Shown: positions 41,745-52,867 of the stretch, in pieces | How the letters are laid out: every line of letters starts with the position of its first letter | How positions within the stretch are numbered: position 1 is the stretch's first letter | Assembly (NCBI GenBank): GCA_947561715.1 | Contig: OX387199.1 | Span: 21,085,001 to 21,149,000 of the forward strand | Direction of reading: 5' to 3' | Length of the DNA stretch: 64,000 bases | From: Ascidia mentula | Taxonomy: Eukaryota > Chordata > Ascidiacea > Phlebobranchia > Ascidiidae | Notes under the pieces: model-generated | Told to the model about the DNA's origin: nothing | Databases searched by the model: none | Seen by the model: only the letters and a program-made list of their open reading frames with translations | Made by a program: the position numbers and the translations under genes

Positions 41745-42737
41745 TCATGGGGCATCGGTGGTGTCCGGATTGACAACATCGGTGAACGGCAACTTTGGTG
41801 AATTAAGTTCTTCTACAATCCCCATTGCAAACCCGCCAATAGCTCCTCCCACAGTACCAATACCAGCCCCAATAACCCCGGCTTGAACGCCAAGAGCACC
41901 CCCAATTATTGCTCCCAACTCAGCTCCCTTTACTGCTCCTTCTGCCCCTCCCTTCAGAGCGCTTATAAGAACTCTTACAAATATAAGTCTGTTATGTTCG
42001 TTGTATTCCTTCACTTTCTCGTAAAATTCCTCGACTTCGTTGTTGTATCTCTCCACAAACTCATCTTTAATGGGCGAAAATTCTTCTGTGAACTCTGCAG
42101 ATATTTTTTCCTTTCCTTCCATTGTTAGTCTGGTGTGTTCTTCTTCTAGAACAGACGGTTTCACATATTTCCCATCGCATAACTATGAATAAAAAACACT
42201 ATAAAAAGACTGTTTCCTTGTTTTTTTCAGAGTCCAGCCCTCTATCCTTGGATTCTATCAGCGACACCAATATCCTATTTTGGTATTAAGTAAATATTGT
42301 GAAACTACCAAGTAACAAATTGAAGTCAGCTGATTTATTGACAAAAAAAAGAATCTATTTGAATAAGAAACTCCAGGCGAAATCGATTTTTCAATATTGT
42401 TAATAAATCAGCTGACTTCAATTTGAAACTTCTGTTAGTTTCACAAAATTGACTTAACACTATAAAAACTTGTTTTTTCTGCATATTTTTAGAGAAATAC
42501 CATCTTCAAATATTTCCATTGAGAAATTCTCATTTTCGTTGCAAATGTGTCATTAAAAAAAAGAAAACCTAAGCGAACAATTTTAAAGAGAAGCAATAGC
42601 AACCACGGTGACAATAAAATATACATTTGGACCAAATAGAATAAACGGAATGTGCAAAAACTCACATCTTTCATTGTTCTCAAGTAGATGCCGATTTGAT
42701 TCTGTAAATGTGGTTCATTTCTTTCCTTCTGGATTAT
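41745..42737 (-). CDS. Second, alternative pair of terminal exons of paralogue B
   Basis: Exons 42737-42666 (72 nt; NEPHLQNQIGIYLRTMKD) and 42182-41745 (438 nt with stop; starts LCDGKYVKPSVLEEEHTRL, ends FTDVVNPDTTDAP) have the same lengths, phases and splice sites as the proximal pair 44888-44817 and 44604-44167, and as the last two exons of paralogue A. Both copies are open. They could replace the proximal pair by alternative 3' splicing, giving a tail with VGGAIGGFAMGIVEEL instead of VGGAIGGFVMGVVDEL. A canonical AATAAA lies downstream at 41657-41652; at the equivalent place after the proximal copy it reads CATAAA. They could also be an unused duplicate, but the intact frame argues for selection or recent origin. 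Confidence 0.75.
42200..42457. mobile_element. Small foldback insertion in the distal copy's intron
   Basis: Inverted arms lie at 42299-42342 and 42399-42444 (aaattgaagtcagctgattt and its complement). The larger inserted segment is flanked by 'acactataaaaa' copies at about 42199 and 42457, looking like a target duplication. The proximal copy at 44.61-44.66 kb lacks it, which gives the empty site. Non-autonomous, no coding. Confidence 0.7.
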
Positions 42738-43194
42738 CTGTGTAAAATATCGAGTGTAGTCAACGCTTAACTCTAAGCAACAATCTTCAGACAAGTTGCA
42801 TGTCAGATTTGTATCGACTTATAGGAAAAACTTAAAGTGATGTGTCCAGAAAAACTAGAATAATTTAGAATAATCTTTCAGAAATTTCGGGCGAAAAAGT
42901 ATTTGAAACGGAATACGGAAACTTCATGCGAAACAAAAGTCAGTGTGAAACTGCTCAGAAATTTTTGCATTGGATTTTAATTGTTTATTTGAGTTGCAGA
43001 CAGATTGCTACTGTTCTGACATATTATGTCTTATTGACTTACAAAGTAAAAAACTGTAACAGGGGCAGGGTGTTTTTGTGGTCAAAGCCTTTATGATAGT
43101 TTTGAAGTGCATATGACACGGTCATGACAACTTTGGTACATCTACCACAACAAACATCTTCCAAAAGTATTTCAAAGTAAGAAAAGTAAAGTGG

Positions 43195-44930
43195 TTGCTG
43201 CTCTACCGTTAGGTTTGCCGGTAAGCGATCTATACCGCCAGACTGGGCCCGCGCGTTTATGGCGCTTTTATATGCAATTAGCAGGACTTAAAACCGTGGT
43301 TTTCAGTGTTAATCTTTTCAATCAAACTACAATCTCAGCCAAATTTTCAAGCTTTGTAAAATGGTTTTCATGAACTGAGCAAGGTACTGATGCGAAAATG
43401 ACAGATGGCACTAATGCATTTCTTTAGGTATTCTATGATTATCTGTGTTGTTTATTTAAAGCATTCCTTACATATATGCGCACAACACATTAGTGGTTTG
43501 AGGTATTTTGGATTTATTGGTGAGCCGTTATTGCAGAGTCCGGGCCTTATCTGAATTGGGGAGGCTTCTTGAGGAGCCGTAATAATTCCGTAACTGTACG
43601 AAAAGGATCGCAATGTTTTTAAAGCAAGACCCAAAAGCAAAACTGTATCGCGTATTACATTTTGCATTCCTTCCATTCAATTTTGAAGAAATTAACCAAG
43701 CAGGCGCCAATCGTAATCATGTCTGGAAAACTTAAATGCAGTTTTACAATGATATTATGCAGCCAATGCATTTTATTTACAAAGTGCGAACACTACTTAT
43801 GTACACTGCTTTAAATATAAACTCTACAAACACAACACACTAATTCGATTTAAAAATTCAATTTTTGCGCTTGGAAACCATTTTAAACATAAGCTATTGC
43901 TGTTAAGGTAGATTTAATCAAGTTCGTGTGGCTCCTGTGTTCAATTAGGTGATTAACTTGACAGCTATAAATTGCGATACATTTTCACTGATGCATGGAT
44001 CTATACAACAAAACTTTTAAAAATTTCCATACAAAATCAAAATAACATTGTGGCAAACAGCAACACGTATTTTTAAGCCAAAGTAAAATAGTTTATGACA
44101 GCAAATACAAGCATTCTGCATAATATCCGATAATAATCATGTAAAGTTTTGGTATGTTAATGTCTCTCATGGGGCATCGGTAGTGTCTGGATTGACAAAA
44201 TCGGTAAACGGCAACTTTGGTGAATTAAGTTCATCTACAACCCCCATTACAAACCCGCCAATAGCTCCTCCCACAGTACCAATACCAGCCCCAATAACTC
44301 CGCCCTTGCCGCCAAAAGCACCCCCAATTGTGGCCCCCAACTCAGCCCCCTTTGCTGCACCTTCTGCCCCTCCCTTCACACCGCTTTTACGAACTCTTAC
44401 AAATATGAATCTGTTGTGTTCGTTGTATTTCTTCACTTTCGCGTAAAAGTCCTCGACTTCGTTGTTGAATCTCTCAACAAACTCATTTTTTATGAGGGAA
44501 AATTCTTCTGTGAACTCTGCACATATTTTATCTTTTCCTTCCGTTATAAGTCTGGTGTGTTCTTCTTTTAGAACTGGCGGTTTCACATATTTCCCATCAC
44601 AAAACTATGAATAAAAGACATCATAAAAAATCTTGTCTTTCGGCATATTTTTGGTGCGGTACAATTTTTAAATATTTCTATAGGGAAATTCCCTTTTTCC
44701 GTTGCGATTGTGTCATTTAGAAGAAGAAATCCGAAACGAACAATAGCAACCATGGTGCCATTTAACGATATATCCGGACCCACATGTAAAAAAAAAACGG
44801 AAAATGCAAAACTTACATTTTTCATTGATCTCAAGTAGATACTAATTTGATTCTGCAAATGTGGTTCGTTTACTTCTGTCTGTTTGTTCTGAAAAATAAC
44901 AAGTGTAGTTAGCACTTTATGTCACACAAA
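43195..44930. repeat. Duplicated 3'-end block of paralogue B, proximal copy
   Basis: See the distal copy at 40.75-42.84 kb. Matching landmarks include the flank 'tggtgagccgttattgcagagtcc', 'gtgtggctcctgtgttcaattagg', and both terminal exons. Confidence 0.85.
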
Positions 44931-47900
44931 ATAATTAAACGTATGACATGATGATAACTTTTAACAATTTTTAACGAAAAATGTAGTTTTAAAACGCTAC
45001 AGATTTTTGAGTTACAGCTGATTAAAGTTACGTTTAAATCGTTGCGTACGATATCGTACAAAAGCAAGATCATTATTTCGTGACGTCATAGAGCGCTTTA
45101 GTCGTGCGAGAGCAGCGAGCCTTACGCATAGGAAGTAGTTTTGCATCAAACAGGAGCGCTTAAACAGGACAAGCGAACAATTGAAGTAAACGGATTTTGA
45201 TTGCTTATTTGCGCTGCAAATGGTCACTGTTTCGACCTATTGAAGTACAGAGTAAAGTCGATGCTGCTGTATCTTTTGGATTTCCGTAATCAACGACAAA
45301 TCCCAAAGATTTTGGTTTATGTCGTCACAGTGACGCATTTTTGAGTGATGTCACAACTTGCCATGACCTTTGATTTACCGTAATTTGGTGGTTCTTATAT
45401 ATTTTTTGAACTATCGGGTATATTCAGTATGTGTACTTTTCCAATATGAACAAGGCATTTTTGACGCAAATCATTTCTATGACGTCAAAGTCGCTAGCAG
45501 AGAAAAATATTTACGATTGCTCGCCGCTTTTCTCTCTATTGTGTTGACGTAGAAGCGAAAAACTAGAAATATGTTTGTTGTAGATGTACATTTAGTTTTA
45601 CACAAAGTTGCCATGGCCGTGTGGCATGTATTTTAATTTTGTCCTACAACTCCTTGTCACATTATTATTATTAACTAAACGTCGTCGATCATCAGTTTTC
45701 ACGTGAATTAACTGTAAATAAAAACTTACATATCCTATGTAAATTTAAACTTGCCTTGGTCTGCAAATTTTCTTTCTTAAGTGTCTTATAATGAAACTTT
45801 ATCATATTCTCCAATGCATCTCGCAGAGATTCGTGTTCGACATCAAAACCTGTCTGGTCAAGCTTTTCAAATTCTTCCATTGCAAGCAATTCGTTTTTTG
45901 AATGAACTTCATATAATATGGCTTGCGTCATACACTTTTTCTTTTCCTGAAAATATTTTTTTTGCGTTTAAATTTAAACGCATTGTAGAAGTAAAAACAC
46001 AACAAGCGTAGTTACATTTTGAATTCTTTGTTTGTAGTTGTCAAAAATTTTAAAAATTTCGCTTCGTAGGGTTCTTTGTTTCTACAGAAAGATTTAAAAA
46101 CAAGAAGTGTATACAACAGGGCACATTTATTTGCAACATTTTTTTAAAATATTTTTTAAATGTATTCTATAAACATCACCACGTTGAAAAGCATTCAGCT
46201 GGGTGAAAAATAGCTTTTAGGTACAAAATTTGAAGTAAATTACTTTGAATAGATAAAGGTAACAAGCAAAGTTAGCTCATAGCACTCATGATGAGCACAG
46301 TTGTGTTTAAATGGATTGCTTGGCATTGAAGCTTTGCCTTTTTTGTTTCTTATTCAATTGTATACAACCTGGAAAATAAAACTGAACGTGGTTTTACACT
46401 GACTTACGAGACTCTTCTCGTTTTCTTCTTGGAATTGTTCGCGCAGCTCATCCAACAAATCTTTTAACTCTCTGTCCAGTTTAATATCAAGGTCAGTTGG
46501 AAGGTTTAGTATCAATTCATTGTAGGATTTGAAAGCCTTGTTTCGACATTTTTTCTCAATTTCTGCAAACTGATCTTCTTCTACAAATTGTCCATTCATC
46601 GCCTATAAGTTAAATTAGTAAATGCTTTCTGTCACCAAACAACTAAAATAATTTAAACTTTTAAAATATTTCTGATTTACTCCCAAATAAAATTAAAATT
46701 CATTAAACAAAAAACATTACTTCATGCATTTCCTTTTTGTAGTGTTCTTCGGCTTCGCTTATACCTTCGTAAACAGTCGTTTTCCAACGTTGCTTTATTA
46801 AATAAATTGATTATTTTTAGCTCTACTTGAAAATAGCTTTAGAAAAAAAAATTACGTCTAAACATTACAAATAACTTTCACACCAACAAACAGGTTAAGC
46901 TATTGTTAAAATCACAACAAGCAGTCATATAGTAGGTTGCACGCACCAAATTAGTTTTGTTAATTTGTGTGAACACAACAAACTCCAAGTCTATGTTATC
47001 ATTCAATTGTTTTCGGTACTTGGCTAGAAACTCAGCGTCGCCAAAATTTGGTTGGGTATCAAAGTACTCCAGAGCTTCTGTTTTTAAGCTTTCATGTTTA
47101 TTGGCAAAGACAGGTTGGCTGTAGCATCGTTTATCACAGAACTGCGGAAAATTTTGAGATTTAAGTCATTTACTTTTTAAAAATTTTTGTAATTTTTCTA
47201 CTCATACCTCGTTCATTTGTTTTTTATAGTTTTTCATGCATTCTTGTATGGCGTTTAGAGCATTGTTTTCTGCTGATGCCTTAGTAAATCATGATAAGCT
47301 TTTTATATAAAGGAAAAAAAAATTAAAAATTAAAAAAAAAACTTTTTTTGGAAACAACGTTCAGTTTCGCTTGCAACGTAAATTAGTCCTGAAGAAATTT
47401 TACCTGAGCTATGGTAGAAACTTTGGGCATTTTCCCATCGTTAAGTGCATTAAAGTAAGACAAGCTTAAATCAATAAGCTCATTTCCTGTAATCATTTTG
47501 CCGATAGATTTTTTAATCACAACTTTTTCATGGGCAAAAAGTTTTTTCACAAGTATTTTGACCGTGTCAAGAAACTCAGGTCTGACATCTGGAATATATA
47601 ACAAAAAAATAATCTCGAAAGCCTCATAGAAGATTATTATTTCACTGTGGAGAATTTTTAACAGCTTTCCAAAGACTGAAAACTTCACCTTCTATTTGAA
47701 GTTGACTTCCTTCATCCTCATCTCTTTCAGCAACATTTTCTCCTGGATATTTGATCAAAAAACAAGAGATGTTTTCAAAAGCATCACGCAAGCCCTTCCG
47801 AACTGATTCAACTTCTGAGTTTTTTGGAGTGGATTTGAGGACTTTTTGAAGATATTTTTCGCCACCATCGATATCACACTTGTATTTTTTGTCACCCCAG

Positions 47901-49361
47901 TCACGAACAAGAAACATTAAGTCCTTGAAATAAAATTGAAATTAATTATAATGTAGAGACTAATGTGGTAAATAAATTATTGCTGAATATTTCTCATCGT
48001 TTTCATGTAAACTGACACGAAAAAGTTTAGTAACCTGAAATGAAGTTGCGGAGCTTTCCGGTTTGTTCATATCAGTTTTTCTCCATTCATTAAAAGTCTG
48101 TCTTGGGGCCGAGACTAACTTTATTGGGTCCGAAACTAACTTTGTCAGGCTGTATAACTTTTCAACATAATTCATCCAATGAGCGCTTGTTGCGTATTGT
48201 GTAAATAGCTGTTAAAATAGTGGTGGTTACGTACTTATCTCACTTAATATCGCCATTGTGGCTAACCTGAAGATGTTGTAAGTCGTTTCCTCCAATTTGT
48301 TTGGACACATTATAGATTTGAACCGAGCTCATCAAAGTGCTAAGTGCAAATATGAAGGAACAGCCTTGCACTGAGTCTTGGTTATCAAAAGATCCTTGGG
48401 AGTCCATGAGAAATAAAGCAACCTAAAAATAAATGTATGTATTTAGGCTGCAAAAGAGCATGTACTGTTGCAAAACTACGAATATTCCAATTTGGCTCTC
48501 AACCGGGGTAGCGTGGCATCATGCGGCAACGTTTTAATGTTTTGCGGTACTGTTGTGTAAGTGCACCAATTTTTTAAGACCATGTTCCGATAGGTGTAAA
48601 GCGAAGTCAAGTACATGTTTGGTTTCTATTTATCACGATTTTCATTTACCAGCATCACTTGATCACAAACGCAGTTGATGAAAGACACAACAAATAATAC
48701 AAATGCTCGTTGGGTCGCTATTGGGTGTCACAAAGGATTTGCAAGCTCATATTATACAGTTATTAAACGCCCCAAGGCACAACTTGAAAGCATTGCAACA
48801 AGTGTAAAGCATTATAAATCATCATATTTTATCATTACTTTTGTGTTTGAAATATCAAAGAAAAATGGTTCATCCCAAATCCAAATTCCTTGTGTGTGTC
48901 CCTCGTTACCACCTCGCCACGGAAATCCTGCCACCAGTTCATCTTCTTTGGAATCAAGCCACGAATCCGACTGTTAGAAACGACATTTAAAACGGTTACC
49001 ACTACTTTTTGATCTATTTTTACTTTATTATTTTTTTCCGCCCACAGATAACGGAGGAAGAAATTCAACATTAGTGATTTTCCACCCCTGAAAGTTCCAG
49101 CAATTGAATAGATTGCAACCGGTGTGTTGACCACATTTGGATGTCCAAATATTCGTTCAAGTTCATGATCATCGATTTCGTAAATGTTGTTTTGTTGAGA
49201 ACTCGGCCGAACTATTTGTATAGCTTTGTGTTGTTGTCCAGTACCGCTGCATTCTTGAAAAACAAACATATTCTTGAAATAACTGAAAGAGTTTTTGCTT
49301 CATTGGGGTTAACTTACTATGTCACAGAATTTAGTTACTTACCCCCCACAAAGGACGACAT
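44167..49361 (-). CDS. Atlastin/GBP-like GTPase with four tandem middle-domain units and a glycine-zipper tail (paralogue B)
   Basis: Fifteen exons chain in phase without stops to 810 aa: 49361-49343, 49253-49024, 48970-48839, 48422-48267, 48208-48035, 47923-47689, 47588-47404, 47279-47208, 47141-46947, 46792-46721, 46602-46408, 46081-46016, 45946-45755, 44888-44817 and 44604-44167. The GTPase motifs are GTFRGGKS (59-66), switch-I Thr109 in [13 protein letters not shown] (134-137) and the RD of FLVRDW (244-245). Four helical units follow from residue 378; units 1 and 2 have exactly the exon sizes of paralogue A (72+195). The last exon ends with the Gly-rich segment IGAGIGTVGGAIGG at about 765-778. 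Exon 5 has 18 nt more than A, an apparent tandem repeat (KLVSDPIKLVSAP). Intron 13 starts with GC, as at the equivalent place in A. The N-terminus is shorter than in A. The likely role, from the family, is GTP-dependent membrane tethering or remodelling; the tail may insert into or oligomerise at membranes. Confidence 0.88.
44900..45645. mobile_element. Inverted-repeat (MITE-like) element in intron 13 of paralogue B
   Basis: Arm a at 44.94-45.09 kb (gagttacagctgattaaagt) and inverted arm b at 45.58-45.64 kb (cacaaagttgccatggccgt) match the element family of 29.5-31.5 kb. It is about 0.7 kb and has no transposase. A further arm-b fragment (gcatatgacacggtcatgac) is at 43.10 kb. Confidence 0.65.
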
Positions 49362-49379
49362 TTCAACAGAAACAGACAC

Positions 49380-50865
49380 AGATATTCCCTATAAATATTG
49401 CTACTTATTACAAGGAAGATAAGTTTTCAAAGATTTTCTAGGAAAACAACCCAAGTTATAGTTAGTTATTCTGACAAAAACATCCTGGAGTAAAATACTC
49501 CAAGAAACATGTCGTAGTATTTCAATATTCTCAGACTTTTTCATTTCAATAGTTGACTACCATGCAATGGATTATAACCGTGCAAAGTTAAAACAACAGT
49601 TTTGGAACTGTTTATGCGCACAGCGGTAGACTTTGGTTCCCACTGTGCTGCGCAACCAAGCGTAAATATGTACGATTACGGATTGTGTGTAAAGTGCCTA
49701 TTAACGGATAGTTCGGATCAAAAATTCGTTTTGTTACATACGTAATCTGTCGGTCCGTTTTCAGATGCGATTTAAGCAAGTTAACGCAATACGCATTCAG
49801 TGTACAGCCACCTAAGTCGAGTTTGTCGGTGATTTAAAAAGCCGCGGAATATCGTGACCTTCTCGGTGCCAAATGAACTACTGAAGGTCACTTATCGTAG
49901 AGGGGTTGATAGACTCTCGTACTTCCCCAAACCTCTAAGCGCTGTTCGTACTGCGTTTATATGCGGGTAGATGTTGCATTCAAATGCAGGTTGACTACAT
50001 AGGAAAGTCATCGAAAACATTAAGATCAAAATCATGTGATGGCTCCGATAGTCACTGGTGCTATGTTTATGCAACGTTACGCATGCAAGTACCTTCCCCA
50101 AACCACACACAAACCAGAGAGAAGCTATTAAACTTAAACTCAAAAAGTAGACAGTGCGCCCTTTCATATCTGTGCAACGTTATTCAGACACTTTCTTTTT
50201 CTAATTTTATTAGGAATTTTTGCAAAATATTTTGAATATTCTTGGAACATTTTACAGTCTTGTCATCGACATTTTAAAACTAACCCATGATACTGAATGG
50301 AAAACTACACTTACTATATTTGAAAAACCTAAGTTTCAGTTCACAAAATTCTAATATACGCTTGCTTTCATGCAAGCTTGTACAACTCTACACCATCGCA
50401 AACAATTGTTTAATAATTCTTCGAACCCTAAACGTTAAATAGTTGAATCTCAGGCGTGCGAAAAGAATTGCACAACATTGCGAAACAAGTCAATGTGACA
50501 AATGCCGTCGGTAAAAAAGGGAACTAATGTTGTGATGGCGTTGGTCGTGGAGTGAATACAACGCTATAATTGAGGCGTGACAGTCTTCAAACCGAACTAG
50601 TAAATATTTGTACAGTGATTTTTAAAGTTTTATTTGGGATTTTGCATAGAGTGGCTGTACACTTTGGATTCGTTAAAAGCCCTGAATGCTGGTATCCCGT
50701 TGAGCAAACAGCTAATACAACAAGTCGTACAGGTTTGGTCAAGACACGGTTAAATACTCTTGCTTCGGTTAAAAAATGTTGTACACAACACCCCGTGTCG
50801 AAGGTACATAGAAAACAGGGAACTCCTCCACCATATTAACACAATTTTGAAAATTTGACATTTTT
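49380..50865. repeat. 5' flank of paralogue B with repeat fragments
   Basis: 49.84-49.91 kb (atcgtgaccttctcggtgcc, then 'cttatcgtagaggggt') matches 55.62-55.68 kb. 50.46-50.58 kb is a partial 'gccgtcggt(g/a)aaaaaggga' repeat. No exon is supported. The stretch next to 49361 should hold the promoter of paralogue B. Confidence 0.55.
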
Positions 50866-50869
50866 AGCA

Positions 50870-52400
50870 AAATTTTTTTTAGTTTGTTCGGTTTCCTGAC
50901 CCCATCCACTCTCGTCCTGCTGGAAATGGGAATTCAATTTATCCTAACCCTTTGATAAATGAAATCAGGTATTTGAAACACCAAACCGAGGAATTGCACA
51001 ACATTGCGACTCAAGTCAATGTGACCAATATCGTCGGTGAAAAAGGGAACTAATGTTCTGATGGCGTTGGTCGTGGAGTGAATACAACGCTATAATTGAG
51101 GCGTGAAGGTATTTGGTGGAGGCATTGAGGGTCATATGGGCCGTTGCAAAACTGTGAAACAGCCTGGTTGGCATTGAAGGCACATAATGTACGTTCTCAC
51201 ACAGTCTTCGATCAAAGCTTTTCAAAGACAGTTATTGTTGTATTCGATAGAAGCATCAAGCAATAGCACGTACAAATTAAGACTGTCCATTGGGTAATAC
51301 AACCGTGGTTTTATAGGGAATGCGGCTAATCACATTCCTATGCAATCAACGTTGGAATGTTCACAGGGTGCGAAATCATACGATACAGGGTACAAGAAAT
51401 GTTACACTTAAATGATCACAACAGTTATCTCTGTGATTATCGCCAATGTGTGCAACACACATTTACCACAATGCGTCACTCATAGGACGATAAAGAAGCC
51501 ACCATGCTCCTGTTATGTTACACTACTCGATTCGCTTCAACACACATATTGCTTGCGGTGTTACATTTTATTCCAATGCGCCAAACATGCGGTTCGACAC
51601 TAGCCTTATTTTGTCCTATGTACGCCGTGTTAAGTATATAAATATCTCGTCTTTACTTTTTTTTTTATTTGACCACACCGGGATTTGAACCCAAGACATC
51701 CTATCTCGTCTTTACTGTTAGCTGAGTTCAGGTGGAAGGAGCTCAGTTGCACAGCAAGTGGCAGAAAAGATCTGTTACCATATACGCTTGCACAGGTCAG
51801 TTGTTCACATGTTTGCCAAGAGAATGTTTTCAAGTTTACTACGGTAAATGATAATCTGAATATTATAATGTGACGGAACAAGTTTTCGACGCATTTAAGC
51901 ATGGACTAGAATGCGATCAACAGGGCCGATTCAGAAGCACCAGTGTTTTAAACGTTAAAAAGTAAAATATAATTTGAATTAGTTCGTACAACAGCTGTAA
52001 CCAATAAATACTAACTGCCTTTTGATTTCCATGGCGTGTTTATTTGTCTTCTTTGAGTAAGGTAATGCGTAAACTTACATTTGCATTCGTTGGTTTGTAG
52101 AATTCTATGTTTTTCAGGGAAAATTCTTCTGTGTTAAACTTGCAAACGCAACAAAAGTAAATTGTTGCCACTAAATTTAGTGTTGCATGTGGGTGTTCTT
52201 GTGTTGACAAACTATTCTAATTACGAGGAGTTTCAGTTTGCATATAAATCCAATTAACATGTTCAGTCATTATTCAACATAACGCGTTTAGGTCGAAACA
52301 GTAGCCATCTGTGTGTAGCTCACAAAGTTCATGTTATTGGCTTCATGCCTATTTTTACCACTAAACGTTGGATGACACTACCATTAGGTTCAGACTAAGA
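50870..52400. repeat. Duplicated spacer block, copy 2 (matches 39.20-40.54 kb)
   Basis: Same order of landmarks as copy 1: ttcggtttcctgacccc, the 'gtcggtgaaaaagggaacta' repeat, 'attgcttgcggtgttacattt', 'tagttgcacagcaagtggca', and 'ccactaaacgttggatgacac' near the end. It carries one extra insertion at 51.66-51.70 kb. Confidence 0.8.
51643..51716 (-). mobile_element. 44-bp tRNA-3'-half retroposon with 15-bp target duplications
   Basis: Direct repeats of tatctcgtctttact at 51643-51657 and 51702-51716 flank a 44-bp insert. Read on the minus strand, the insert is a tRNA T-arm (GGGTTCAAATCCC), an acceptor-like GGTGTGGTCA and then an A-rich tail. The paralogous spacer block lacks the insert near 39.80 kb, giving an empty site. 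It is a 5'-truncated tRNA-derived SINE or a retroposed tRNA 3' half, presumably moved by a LINE. Confidence 0.8.
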
Positions 52401-52867
52401 AGTTTTCTTGAAATAACCGAAAACCTAAATTTAACAGTTTTTGCCAAAACGGGTACAGATATTCCTCATAAATAATGCTACTTATTACAAGAAAGATAAT
52501 TTTTGGAGGTTCCCCAGCAGAACAACCCAAGTAATAGTTAGTTATTCTTCAGCAAGGCACAAAATTTTTACAGAAAATTACCTTTCCTGGGATAAAATAC
52601 CCCCTCTAATTATTTCGCAATCCAGGAGATAGACCATTCGCGCCTTTTCCAACTGATCATGTTATAAGCTCTTGTCAAAACGTTTCAAATAAATAAAACA
52701 TGTCAATGTTTTCAACAGTATGGGCCATTCTCTTTGTTTCAGAACTATGAGCAAATCTGTTAATGGAGTTCCTGTTTTAAATCATATTAAAAAGCGTTTA
52801 ATGGTTCAACCTCACCTTAGACTGTTAATTTTATCATACACCGTAAACAGGGTTGAATAGTGGGAGA

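Larger units (their letters stand above)
40750..42840. repeat. Duplicated 3'-end block of paralogue B, distal copy
   Basis: Collinear with 43.2-44.93 kb. It includes 3' flank (gagccgttattgcatagtcc), the terminal coding exon and the preceding 72-nt exon. The exon offset is 2422 bp at the last exon but 2151 bp at the 72-nt exon, because this copy has an extra insertion in the intron between them. Confidence 0.85.

Noticed and set aside
48675-48977. 100-residue plus-strand open frame
   Set aside because: Its second half is antisense to the switch-I exon of GTPase paralogue B, and its first half is intron sequence.
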